A stretch of DNA of 21,529 nucleotides from Gymnopilus junonius (lineage: Eukaryota; Basidiomycota; Agaricomycetes; Agaricales; Galerinaceae): positions 1-21,529 of the forward strand of contig JADNYJ010000534.1 of the NCBI GenBank assembly GCA_015501075.1, in the 5' to 3' direction. The position numbers and the translations under genes were made by a program. Below the pieces are notes generated by a model. It ran no database searches. It was not told the DNA's origin and saw only the letters and a program-made list of their open reading frames with translations. Positions 9,908 to 19,820 of the stretch are shown in pieces (position 1 is the first letter of the stretch; every line of letters starts with the position of its first letter).

Positions 9908-10827
9908 TCAGAAAATGCTTGTGTCGGTCCGCGCCCATAATTCAAATTGCACAGTAATTGGGTTAGAGCTTTTGTTGCCATTCATTGTGACTTGCATAGA
10001 CAAATAAAACGCCGAGGTGCACGTATTGCATGCGCATGATTTTCTCTGAAGAAATAAATCGTCAAACTTCTCACTGAGATATGACTTAGCTGCCGTGGAC
10101 GTACATTTTGCGCACGCAATACGGGGTCAGGTACCCCTGCACTAGCCGTAAAGGTCCCGCCATATACCGCAATATTGCCAGAGTTCTGGAAGAAACCTAC
10201 GAACGATGTATCAGACAAGTCTATCGGAGGTATAAATCTACTTACTCAGGCCCGTCCCGCCAATGATTATGGGACCTTGAGCGTTTGGGAAAATCTCTTC
10301 TATTTCCCTCTACCAGAATGCATTAGTGTAGAGCTTATGATCGAACAAGTTATCTAAATCCCACCTGAAATTTTTGAACATTCTTCCGGAGAGATGGTAT
10401 GCCCAAGAGGCGAAGAATTCAAATCAACAACCTGCCGAAGACTGAACAAAATTCTGCAAGATTCAAACGCATGAGGTATGGTCAAATCGGAAGGCCTGTT
10501 TGATGTTTACTCTCTATATTGCCGAATTTCCTCAACGGAGAGAGGCAATGATCGGGGAGGAATGTCCTGCAATGCGTCCCACATCTGATCATACGCTTGA
10601 TTAATTGAGTCGACTAGACTGGTGTCTATATGACGATCCTAGGGTAAGTTCAATTAGCTGGATATGTCGTTTCAGCGGCCAGATGGACTCACTCTTATGG
10701 TACAGGAAACGTCTCTCTTTGCAACTTGAATGTTTTCGCAATATTGGAAGAATAGCACAAGGCCCCCTGGGTCAACGACAATGGAAACCAAGAATAGCCT
10801 CAGGGTTGTATAAGGCAAGGTGGACAT
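9908..10827 (-). CDS. Hypothetical six-exon gene with a GGxF-type motif
   Basis: Reconstructed here from splice signals; no single long ORF shows it. Exons (minus): 10827-10693, 10638-10511, 10453-10365, 10299-10246, 10196-10105, 10045-9908. Introns are 54, 57, 65, 49 and 59 nt with GT...AG, and all phases close, giving about 211 aa. The product begins MSTLPYTTLRLFLVSIVVD. It then has a charged helical middle (VDSINQAYDQMWDALQDIPP, LPLSVEEIRQYREILFSLRQ), followed by GPIIIGGTG and FFQNSGNIAVYGGTFTASAG near residues 137-156. The N-x-x-N-hydrophobic-x-hydrophobic-x-GG-x-F pattern is, to my knowledge, common in lineage-expanded agaricomycete proteins, often beside NACHT/NLR-like or kinase-like domains. 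No ATPase domain is present here, so this is a small stand-alone form or the remnant of a larger gene. The first and last exons are the least certain. Function is unknown. Confidence 0.5.
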
Positions 10828-11843
10828 GAATTGGCAGAAGTATTACAGGACGGTGCGGACCGTGATTGAAAATTTCTGGTCGCTTTGAAGGACTCCAGAC
10901 TCAGGGTTTGTATTTTACTTGCAATCTGATTTAGGTTTCATTCAGTTTATTCAATCATGAATACAATTTTCTAGATACGCACGAAAATAGGCATATTCTT
11001 TGGACAGGGCGAACGCAGAGTATCAGACGCCTTAAATTTGAGTAACCAAATCAGCGGTCGCCGGTGATAACAGGCGCTTACATGGAGCCAAGCGTTGACA
11101 ACCGTCAAATGCTGCGGGTGCTGTGCGATTTCGCTTCTATCGCACTGGCTTCTCAGGTGCCACGACGGCCTACGAGGTTGCAGAATCGGGGAGATCACTA
11201 GACAGTGGGTGGCCATATTGTCCACTTTCCCGATTCCTAGATGGGGCGCTCCGGAAGAAATCCCGTCGGCATCAGACGTGGGCCGTGTCTCTTAGACCGC
11301 TTGACTTTTGCCAGAGATAATATTGAGTGATGTATAGGTTAGTTACTGCTTTGTATGTAGCAATTAATCTTCTTACTACGTTGCCCGAAGTCGACGCATA
11401 CCAAATGAAAATTCTGGAACTTGACCGATGTAATGTAATTGAGGACACGTTAAGAAGGACAAAAAATCCTTCTGAAAAGTTTGAAGAAAGGACAGTGCAT
11501 TTTTGCCTTTTGGAGACTAAGTATACGAACTGTTCGAAGCTATTCGTGATGCGAGGCAAGTTGTGACCAGATATGTGACATGTGACGAGAGTGACTAAGG
11601 CTGCAACGACTCGGGCGCCGAACAAACGAGGAAACGCCGTGTCGTTCTTCAGTCTGCCCTTAGTATTTCCGCGCAGGCGCACTGTACTCATATTATTTCC
11701 ACCGACAGAAACTTTCCAATCCCCTTTCTGTTTTACCCTCCCCGGATCACAGTGGGTCTGACTAATCCCGACAGTGCGCCTGACATATCGGATTTCTCAT
11801 CCCTATAACCTTTTGTCCGAGCCCATTACTGCGGGCATCTCCT
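10828..11843. other. Intergenic region between the divergent GGxF gene and CCC2
   Basis: About 1 kb between two genes pointing away from each other, so it should hold both promoters. Overlapping open frames on opposite strands (11272-11691 minus, 139 aa; 11327-11566 plus, 79 aa) have no recognisable domain and exclude each other. The last 150 bp before the CCC2 start is C/T-rich with CCTATAACC at 11801-11809, as expected for a fungal core promoter. I could not identify a copper-response element with confidence. Confidence 0.4.
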
Positions 11844-14800
11844 ATGGCGTCCTTCCTCAACAATCTTTCGTCCTGGGCGCGGTCCCCCTCTTCCTCCTCT
11901 TTTGGCCAATCATCTAGCACCTATCTTCCTGCTTCATCGTCTGAGAAACTTGTGGATGAAAAGGAGGAGGAGAGTCCTCAGTCTGAGAAGTGCGAGCTAC
12001 GGGTTGAGGGTATGACATGCGGGTCATGTGTAGATGTAAGCCATCGCTCACCACTTTGATGTTGCCAGGAGCTAAAGGAATTTATTTCTCAGTCTATCGA
12101 GAGTGCTTTAAGAGATCAGAAGGGCATTCACTCAATTAAGGTCGCTTTGTTAGCAGAACGAGCAGCTGTTGAATACGATCCCGCTCTTTGGAGTGTCGAT
12201 AAACTCGTAAACGTAAGTTCATTCACCTCTCTATTGCTCGATAACTCATCCAATGCGCAGGAAATTTCTGATATTGGTTTTGATGCGTCATTCATACCCC
12301 CCACACGAGCCGACGTGGTGCAGCTCAAGATATACGGCATGACGTGCTCTTCTTGCACGAATACAATTGAGACTGGTCTCTCAGCTGTACCAGGCATCAC
12401 AAGTGTGGCCGTCAATCTGGCCGCAGAAACATGTACAGTGCACTTCGATCGTTCAGTCGTCACGCCTAGGGAAATGGTCGGTCATATCGAGGATATGGGA
12501 TTTGATGCCATCCTGTCAGACCAGAATGATGCTACCCAACTTCAATCCTTGACACGGATGAAGGAGGTCCTCGATTGGAGGTCCCGCTTTCTATGGAGTT
12601 TAGCGTTTGCCCTCCCCGTTTTTTTCCTTCATATGATTGGTCCCAAGATTTCTGGAATCAAAGAATTCCTCTCCCTACGCCTCTTCAGTGCCATATACCT
12701 CGGGGATGTTTTGTCCTTCCTGTTTACCACTCCCGCCCAATTTTGGATAGGAGGAAGGTTCTACAAAAATGCTTATAAATCTCTCAAACACGGTTCGGCT
12801 ACAATGGACGTCCTCATCGTGTTAGGTACCTCTGCAGCTTATTTTTACTCGGTATTCGTCATGATAGCCGCCATGTTTAATACGATGCCCGACTATAGGC
12901 CTCAACTCTTCTTTGAGACCAGCACTATGCTCTTCATGTTTGTTTCCCTTGGTCGCTACCTAGAGAACAAAGCCAAAGGGAAGACCAGCGCAGCCTTGAC
13001 GGATTTGATGGCTCTCGCACCTTCGATGGCCACGATCTATACCGATCCTCTTGCTTGCACTCAAGAAAAGAGGATTGCAACTGAACTTGTCGAAGTTGGA
13101 GATATTGTCAAGATCGTCCCAGGCGACAAAATACCTGCTGACGGCAAAGTTGTTAGGGGGTCCTCCAGTGTGGACGAAAGCGCTCTCACTGGCGAGGCAC
13201 TTCCAGTCAACAAGATCGTCGGGGATACTGTCATCGGTGGTACCGTTAACGGTCTCGGCACCTTCGACATGGAGGTTGTCCGGGCTGGAAAAGACACTGC
13301 ATTGTCGCAAGTCGTCCGCCTTGTCGAAGAAGCCCAGACTTCAAAGGCACCTATTCAGGCATTTGCAGACAGGGTCGCTGGCAAATTTGTCCCCACCGTC
13401 ATCAGCCTCGCTGGGCTCACTTTCGTGGCATGGATCATCCTCAGCAATTTAGTGGATGACGCACACTTACCGAGCATGTTCCACTCTCACGGAGCAAGTA
13501 AGCTCGCCGTCTGCGTTCAGATGTGTATTAGTGTCGTCGTCGTTGCATGTCCTTGTGCTCTTGGATTAGCTACCCCCACTGCTATCATGGTCGGCACAGG
13601 CATGGGTGCAAAGAATGGTATCCTCATCAAGGGCGGACGGGCTCTTGAGGCTAGTAAGAGCATCAAGCGTATTGTCTTTGACAAGACAGGCACGGTGACA
13701 ATCGGCAAGCTCACTGTTATGGGGATGCACTGGGTACCTGCTCCTGGTTTGATTGCCAACAATGAGCTGTACGCCGGCGATGCTGGTCTTGACGGCCTGT
13801 GCGCGGATGGAGTCACAGAACGCAAAGAAATCGTGGCAATGGTCTGTTCTACTGAAGCTAGGTCCGAGCACCCCTTAGCTAAAGCCATTGCGACATACGG
13901 TAAGGAGCTCCTTGGCACATCTGGTCCGGAAGCCTCTGTTGAAGAGTTCGAGAGCTTCACTGGTCAAGGGGTGAAAGCGAAGATTAGATGTCAAGGCAAG
14001 ACACACACCCTCTTTATCGGAAGCGCAAGTTTTGTGACGTCAGGCGGCATATCAAGCAGCATCCTCGACGACAAGAGCGTACCCCAATGCATCCCTTCTT
14101 CACTTACTTCCTACGAGGACCAAGAAACTTCCATAGGTCGTACCGTCATTTTCGTTTCTCTCCTCCCAGTATCAGCTACCGGTAAAGCCTCAGCTGATCC
14201 ACGGCCTATTCTTGCGGTGTCTTTAGCTGATGCGCCTAAACCCTCGACCAAGCAAGCTGTGCAGGCGCTTGAAAAGATGGGGATTGAAGTGCATATGATG
14301 ACTGGAGATACTAAGGCCACCGCTGTTGCTGTTGCGAAGCAGGTTGGGATCCGGCCAGAAAATGTTTTCGCAAGTATGAGCCCCAAGGGAAAGGCATCTT
14401 TGGTGACGGAGTTGATGGAGAAGTATGGCGAAGGCGTTGCAATGGTCAGTGCCGTTCTCTTTTTTTCCTCGTGTTCTCTGTCCTAACATTGCATCCATAA
14501 GGTTGGAGATGGAATCAACGACTCTCCCGCTCTGGTGGCAGCCACGGTTGGTATCGCACTCTCTTCAGGAACGTCTGTTGCCATCGAAGCGGCCGACATC
14601 GTCCTTATGCGCTCTGACCTTCTCGACGTAGTCGCAGCCCTGCACCTCTCACGCAAGATATTCTCCGTCATCCGCCGCAACCTCATCTGGGCGTGCATCT
14701 ACAACGTCCTCGGTATCCCACTTGCCATGGGTTTCTTCCTCCCCTTTGGTCTGTATATGCACCCCATGCTCGCTGGTGCTGCTATGGCGTTCTCCTCTGT

Positions 14801-15104
14801 CAGCGTCGTTTGCTCTTCTTTAACGCTCAAGTGGTGGACGCGTCCAGCCGATAGTGTTATGCCAGAGGAGAGGGCTGCGCTGACTATTGGGAGGGGTGTG
14901 GCGCTCGCTGCCACGCCTAATGTCCCTGATAGCGGTGCGGGATGGACAGGCATGTTCTTGGATAGCGCTGCTAGCGTCTTAGACAGTGCGAGGGTGAGGG
15001 CGTTTGGCGGATTGTTTAGTGCTGGTGGGAGAAGAGGTGATGAGTATGGGTATAGTCAACTGCCTGTCGAGATGGAGCAGAGGGTGGAGAGCAGTCCCGT
15101 TTGA
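11844..15104 (+). CDS. CCC2: Copper-transporting P1B-type ATPase CCC2
   Basis: Pumps Cu(I) from the cytosol, delivered by an ATX1-type chaperone, into the Golgi lumen, where it loads multicopper oxidases such as ferroxidases and laccases. Exons: 11844-12035, 12093-12212, 12261-14444, 14502-15104; introns 57, 48 and 57 nt; 1032 aa. Two N-terminal heavy-metal domains carry GMTCGSC (56-62, domain split by introns 1 and 2) and GMTCSSC (130-136). The membrane domain has the copper motif CPC (534-536, in ACPCALG). Cytosolic motifs: TGE (414-416), phosphorylation site DKTGTV with D578, SEHPLA (639-644), and the hinge GDGINDSP (834-841), restored only by splicing out the last intron. Intron 2 is a multiple of three with no stop, so an unspliced reading stays open; removing it gives the usual EISDIGFDA spacing. 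Intact, with no frameshift. Expression is expected to rise in copper or iron limitation, but no site is shown. Confidence 0.96.
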
Positions 15105-15582
15105 AAAATTGGATCTTTTCTCCTATATATTGGTCTTTTGCTTTGAAATCCTGCTTTCGTTCTACCATGTATACCTGTTGAGATTCTGCAGGATCTATCC
15201 ATATTGCCACTCCTTCCAATCCTCTACCCTTTTCTATTCGATCCTTGCATTAGTAGCAACGTCTCAGTCATCCATTTACCACCTATTCTCTTTTTCGGAT
15301 TGGGATACCTAGGTTGACCATCTATTTATTAATCTGCACTATCGTCGTGGAAGGACTCGCCATTTGTTGTACCTAGTAATTATCAAAGTCTACCTAACTG
15401 TAGGATGAGTTCTTGAGTTCCGATTTCGGATTGACACGGATTCGTGCTGAAGGTGTCACCTCGGCCCCTCGAGCTTGAGATGTTCGACCGCCTCTGATGT
15501 TCCTTGTCTCTAATTCGTGATACCCTAGGCTCTCCTCAAGATTGACCCAAAGTCAAAGTATACCCTCATTTAACATAATTCC
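15105..15582 (+). other. Intergenic region between CCC2 and the DCTN3-like gene
   Basis: 478 bp holding the CCC2 3' untranslated region (T-rich, with several TTCTATT-like words) and the promoter of the next gene in the same direction. No ORF, repeat or RNA gene recognised. Confidence 0.5.
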
Positions 15583-16749
15583 ATGGCTTCGAATAGAGCA
15601 GTGGGAAGTGTGTTTCTAGGCGACATCCAACAGCGCCATCGGCATCTCTCCTCTTCTACGCACAGCAGTCCACCTTCTTCTCCGCCAAGCAACTCCATCG
15701 CAGGCGTTTTCGCATTCTCCCAATCACACTCTACTTCTACCTCTTCGTCACCGCCACCTACATTGGCCACTGCCTCTGAAGCAATTGATAGTATCGACAT
15801 GGATTCTTCTGTTGGAACGAACAAGCAGCTTACAAGTACCATTGATACTAGTGACAATATTCTTCCTTCAGCCCCGGGAAAAGTCGATCCTGTTCTGGCG
15901 CTCGAGCTAAGATTGCGATGGTTAGAGGCATTGGTACTAGGGATGAAGCAGGATGCTGGGAAGGATAGGAAAGGCAAGGCGAGGGAGTTTGAGTACGCGG
16001 GTGTCAGTTCCAGTACTGCCACCGCAAACTTGAAGCAAGGGGAGTCGTTGACGCGCCTTACTGAGACGGTCCAGGTCAAGTTAGATAAGGCTGTCGAGGG
16101 CAACGAAGGCCTCAGAAGGTTCATGGACAGCTGTAAATTTTCAATGCATTTCCTTTCACCCCTTCATCTAACAAGACATTGTTTCTTTCATATGCAGATA
16201 ACCAGAATGCTCATCTCTTGACTCCCTCTTTCGCGTTGTCTGGCATACTTCCTGATCCGCCTTCTTTCGATAATATGACCCCGGAGGAGGTCAACGCGCT
16301 TCTGGGTGAAATGGAGCCTGACATACGTGCGCTGACCGCGACCTAATTGAAATAGATACTCTAGAGAAGAAAGGTGTTCTCGGAGCAGGCCATCTCCCTG
16401 GTATGGAATCTCTTCCCTTAAACCGACCACGATAATTTATTCTTCTAACCTCTCAGACTATGAGAAATTTGAACCTCGTCTTAACGCTTTAGTTGAAGCT
16501 TATGATGAAAACTCAAAACTGGCTGCTTCCCTTGAGGTTCGAATAGCTGCCCTGGTTGAACGACATGCTACATACGTGAGTTTGCCCCTCTTGTCACGCT
16601 TCTGAACATTTCATGAATGAATCATCCATCAGGTTGACAATTTGTCCGAGTTATTCGTGGCTTGGGATGATACTCTCACAGAGGCAGAAGACAGGACTGC
16701 TCGCATGGAAAGAGACAAAGTAGAGCGCCTTCGCATGGGTCTCGAGTAA
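15583..16749 (+). CDS. Dynactin subunit p22/p24 (DCTN3)-like protein
   Basis: Dynactin links cytoplasmic dynein to its cargo; p22/p24 is a coiled-coil subunit of the shoulder that binds dynamitin. Exons: 15583-16132, 16198-16305, 16356-16400, 16457-16575, 16633-16749 (312 aa). If 16306-16355 is coding with one base missing, the product is 329 aa. Residues 1-100 are low-complexity and rich in S, P and T, an extension absent from the roughly 190-aa animal protein. ALELRLRWLEALVLG (106-120) matches the family's N-terminal heptad segment. The C-terminal LSELFVAWDDTLTEAED resembles the DCTN3 end (LSKQFVQWDELLCQLE in human). In between are helical, charged segments (EGNEGLRRFMDSYNQ, YEKFEPRLNALVEAYDENSK). 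Similarity is confined to short blocks because the family is weakly conserved, so the name is a good but not certain inference. Confidence 0.7.
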
Positions 16750-17053
16750 ATTTCATCATGATTATCGTCTATTCACAGTTATTTTGCTTTATTGCCTTGC
16801 ATGAAACATGACTACATCTACATGATCTAGTCGTCCTTGTGTCAATGCGAGAACTTGTACATCAAAATATATACAGGTGTCTCGTCGACAAGAAAAGGGG
16901 CCAGCCAATGTTTAGTAAGCGGCCCTGTTGCAGGCATTCTTAAAAAGCCCTGCCCAGTGCAATAAGCAGCGCACATATTTTGCTGCAAAGGCCTTGACGT
17001 ATCTAGATAATAAATTGATGGACTGGGGATAGGTCAAATTTTCACTGCATGGT
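16750..17053. other. Convergent 3' intergenic region
   Basis: 304 bp between the stop codons of the DCTN3-like gene (+) and the BCS1-type gene (-). AT-rich 3' untranslated sequence with no ORF, repeat or RNA gene recognised. Confidence 0.5.
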
Positions 17054-19050
17054 CTAAGTCTCCGAGTTCTCCTTGACCGCTTCGCTGGAGGTGGAAAGCT
17101 CCATCTTCTTGGCCATTTCAGCACGCTCTTTCTTCACCCACTCGGGAGCATCTCTGACTGCATCGTACGGACGGGTTTTGAATGCCATGAGATATCCTTG
17201 TAGGGCAGCCATAGAGAATTCCCTTTCAGGAATGGCGCCTGCAAATTTGGCAGCAAGGGTAGCAACCTTGGCTGAGGAAAGCTTAGGGGCACGAGCATGA
17301 TGCGAATATCCTGAGAAGTCGGCGGATTTGATAGGAAAGGCAGTGTCCTCATCAGATGAAGAGGAACGGGCACTTTTTCTTCTTCAGATACATAACCAGA
17401 ATCTGCGATCACTGGGGATTCATCATCATCCGCGTGCTCCTCCTCTTCAGGCAGATAGAAGCAGCGATAAAGCTCGCGGGCCTGATATTTGCTAGCCAGT
17501 TTGAAGTGAACGTGAATATCCATACGTCCAGGGCGGCAGAGGGCAGGATCGAGAGAAGAATATTTATTGGTGGTAGCAAAGAGAATGCGACCTTCCTGTG
17601 CACCGACACCGTCAAGGGCATTGAGAAGCCCACTGAGACTAACCTTGCTAGTCGATAAAGCTTTGGGTTTATCCTTTTCGTCCTTGATATCCTTTGCTGC
17701 TTCTTCGTCTTCTTTTTCCAAGTCCCGCTTGAGAGTCTGGCTGAAGGCTGCATCGATGTCCTCCATGAGAGCAATGCATTTTTCTAGGGGCGAAGATTAG
17801 CACCCATTTCCTTGCCGGGGTGGATAAAATTGCTTACCAGGAAGATCAGAGATGAGTTCATTCAGAGCAGTGTCATCCAAGAGCGAACGCGAAAGCGAGA
17901 CGATATAGACATCCAGCCCTAGTTCGCCAGCCAAGCCATGGATGATGCTGGTCTTGCCTGAACCAGGCACACCGTACTGGTCACGAAGCCGTTAGTAAAT
18001 TGACAAAATTTCTGGAACAGAGACATACAAGGAGATAACCACGACGGAAGGGAATGCCGCGGGCAGCGTACCATGCCTTGCTCGCCAGGAAATCACGGGC
18101 GTCGTCAATGAGTAGGTCCTTGATACCATGATCTAAAACGATAGATTTCAGAGGGCGTTTAGGGCGAGAAGCCATATGTCGCCAGGAGTTGTTGGAGTCA
18201 GAGGTGTAGATGGAAATTGTGTTTTGTTGAGCAGTCTGGTAAACCTTCTTGGCATCAAGTAAAAGCTGGTTCAGAATACGATGATTGGTGGAAAGGATGC
18301 TGAAAGTATTTTGTCAATACGTTTATCAGTCAACCGAAAGCTAACCGCATACCAAACTTCAAGAACCTCTTCCCGACGATTATTGTACCCTTGCCTGATG
18401 ATGCGGGTTACTCGAACCCAATGTCGCTTGTACCACAAATGGTGGACGGAAGCCTCAGAAGGGAGATAAGCCAGCTGCCTATCGCGGTTAAGAAGAGCTG
18501 TAAGATCATCCTCTTCTCCCTCGATAAGTACTGCGTTGGAGTTAAGACCAAAGCTACGGGTGCTAATCTCAACATCTCTCGCGTTTTCTATCAAAATAAA
18601 CCGTTAGTCAATGGATATTGAAGGGAGATGGCTGGTGCTCACTCCATGAAGGTTGCTTGGAAAGCCAGAGCATCATCCAATCTGAGAAGAAAGAAGTCGA
18701 TCAGATTTATCCTTGGTCGAGCATTAGTTAAACACACCGAAACTAGAGTCATCTTCCTCGAAGCGAGCAGTGATGAAGAAAGAACCATATATCTTATAAT
18801 AAAGATGCAGACCCAGGCGCCTCAAACTTTCCAAGATACCACCAAAGAGTAAAAGCTTGAGCCACTCTTGTAAGGCCGAATACGAGACCAAAAGGCTAAT
18901 GAAGGAAGTGGCACTGATAGGGAGTGCCGTTGAATGTGCCGAATGGAGAGTGGCATTGGTGGCCGTAGCGTTTAAGCACCCGATGTGATTAGAGTTGCTA
19001 TTACTGAGGGCTGAAAAAATTTGCTGAGCTATTAGGATAGGCGAAGCCAT
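17054..19050 (-). CDS. BCS1-type mitochondrial AAA ATPase
   Basis: BCS1 is an inner-membrane AAA chaperone that moves the folded Rieske iron-sulfur protein across the membrane for complex III; fungi also carry BCS1-like paralogues of unknown substrate. Exons (minus): 19050-18738, 18681-18643, 18587-18353, 18299-18029, 17976-17838, 17783-17397, 17310-17054; 546 aa. Seen: one hydrophobic segment at about 48-75 (SFISLLVSYSALQEWLKLLL); the BCS1-specific region DWMMLWLSKQPSW, DVEISTRSFGL, RPKRPLKSIVLD and GIPFRRGYLL; Walker A YGVPGSGKTS (287-296); Walker B CIALMEDID (335-343); SRH ATTNKYSSLDPALCRPGRMD; and C-terminal IPEREFSMAALQGYLMAFK. A charged insert (KRDLEKEDEEAAKDIKDEKD) follows Walker B. 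The last intron (86 nt, weak donor GTTATG) may instead be a missing base. I cannot say whether this is BCS1 itself or a paralogue. Confidence 0.9.
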
Positions 19051-19136
19051 CCTATCTATCAGAGCGAGATACAGAAGAGACGGGGAAAGGTGGCTGGCTG
19101 GGTTTAGTGATGTATTGAAAATTTATACCAAAATCA

Positions 19137-19177
19137 AGCATCCACAGCATCCACAGCATCGAGCATCCACAGCATCT
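19137..19177. repeat. Short tandem repeat (CATCCACAG-like units)
   Basis: AGCATCCAC or CATCCACAG recurs four times in about 41 bp, the third copy displaced by CGAG. It lies between the BCS1 start and the small ORF at 19202-19489. It looks like a minor microsatellite; no function is suggested. Confidence 0.6.
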
Positions 19178-19201
19178 ATGAGGTATTATCGGACTGAGGC
19201 T

Positions 19202-19489
19202 TCAGATTGGGACCGAAGCCTGGGCAATTTGACTCATGTCAGAAGCATCTGACTCAAAAAAATGCAGGAGATGGTCACGAATTTCGAATGCATGCAAAAC
19301 ACGTTCCCGAGAAGTCGATATCGACCGGAGTTGACTAATAAACGTGTTAATGGGGATCATGATCATAGCCTCGTCGAGCAGATACGGGTCTCGAGGGCCG
19401 ATTCTTGACCTTTCTTGACTCGAAGAACAAGAACGAATGGATGGAGCCGCGCTCGCACTGCTACCTAGACCGTGGGAAGGAAACGACAT
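19202..19489 (-). CDS. Small hypothetical ORF (95 aa)
   Basis: An ATG-started frame of 95 codons. The first 30 residues are serine-rich (MSFPSHGLGSSASAAPSIRS). The rest is helical and hydrophobic or charged (RDPYLLDEAMIMIPINTFIS, then REVL-like RERVLHAFEIRDHLLHFFES). The second half looks like genuine protein sequence, but I do not recognise it. The ATG lies only 20 bp from the left end of the Tc1/mariner element, so the insertion must have displaced its promoter or cut off an upstream exon. It may be a truncated gene. No intron signal is obvious. Confidence 0.35.
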   Translation of the reverse strand: MSFPSHGLGSSASAAPSIRSCSSSQERSRIGPRDPYLLDEAMIMIPINTFISQLRSISTSRERVLHAFEIRDHLLHFFESDASDMSQIAQASVPI

Positions 19490-19523
19490 TGCCTCATTCT
19501 GCCTAGCTTACAGTGCCTTGCAT

Positions 19524-19820
19524 CAGACTCCTACCCAGTCTCACTCGGGCCTTATCTAATCTAATCTGTTGATCCGAAGTTTCAGCGAAAACTTGAACAA
19601 CTTTTAAAGTCCCTCGTGGACTGGCAAAACTTGTTGTATCTTTGGCTGACGTGAACATATCACATGATGGCCTGACAGCCTGGAATATGTTGACAAACAC
19701 AACCACATCAACAAGTTTTGCCAGTCCACGAGGGACTTTAAAAGTTGTTCAAGTTTCGCTGAAACTTCGGATCAACAGATTAGATTAGATAAGGCCCGAG
19801 TGAGACTGGGTAGGAGTCTG
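19524..19820. mobile_element. 297-bp fold-back (MITE-like) element with a 9-bp target duplication
   Basis: The left arm 19524-19636 and right arm 19709-19820 are inverted copies of each other over about 112 bp with one single-base indel (GCGAAAACTT against GCGAAACTT), separated by a 72-bp loop. The outer ends read CAGACTCCTACCCAG inward from both sides. GCCTTGCAT occurs immediately outside both ends (19515-19523 and 19821-19829), as expected of a 9-bp target-site duplication. It has no coding capacity. The 9-bp duplication points to a Mutator-like (MULE) source, though hAT-type (8 bp) insertion cannot be excluded from one copy. Its near-perfect arms indicate a young insertion. Confidence 0.8.

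Noticed and set aside
11272..11691. 139-codon minus-strand ORF between the GGxF gene and CCC2
   Set aside because: No domain, signal or splice context, and a competing plus-strand ORF covers the same bases; not supported as a gene.
13517..13960. 147-codon minus-strand open frame
   Set aside because: Antisense to CCC2 across the CPC and DKTG motifs; open only because of the codon pattern of the real gene.
15570..16124. 184-codon minus-strand open frame
   Set aside because: It lies entirely antisense to the first exon of the DCTN3-like gene and has no motif; the plus strand has conserved blocks and splice-consistent exons.
19137..19177. CRISPR-like or telomere-like repeat
   Set aside because: Only four short, irregular units in a eukaryotic intergenic region; a minor microsatellite.
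19524..19820. The inverted arms as the long terminal repeats of the Tc1/mariner element
   Set aside because: Both arms lie on the same side of the transposase, and they are bracketed by an exact 9-bp duplication, which indicates a separate insertion.
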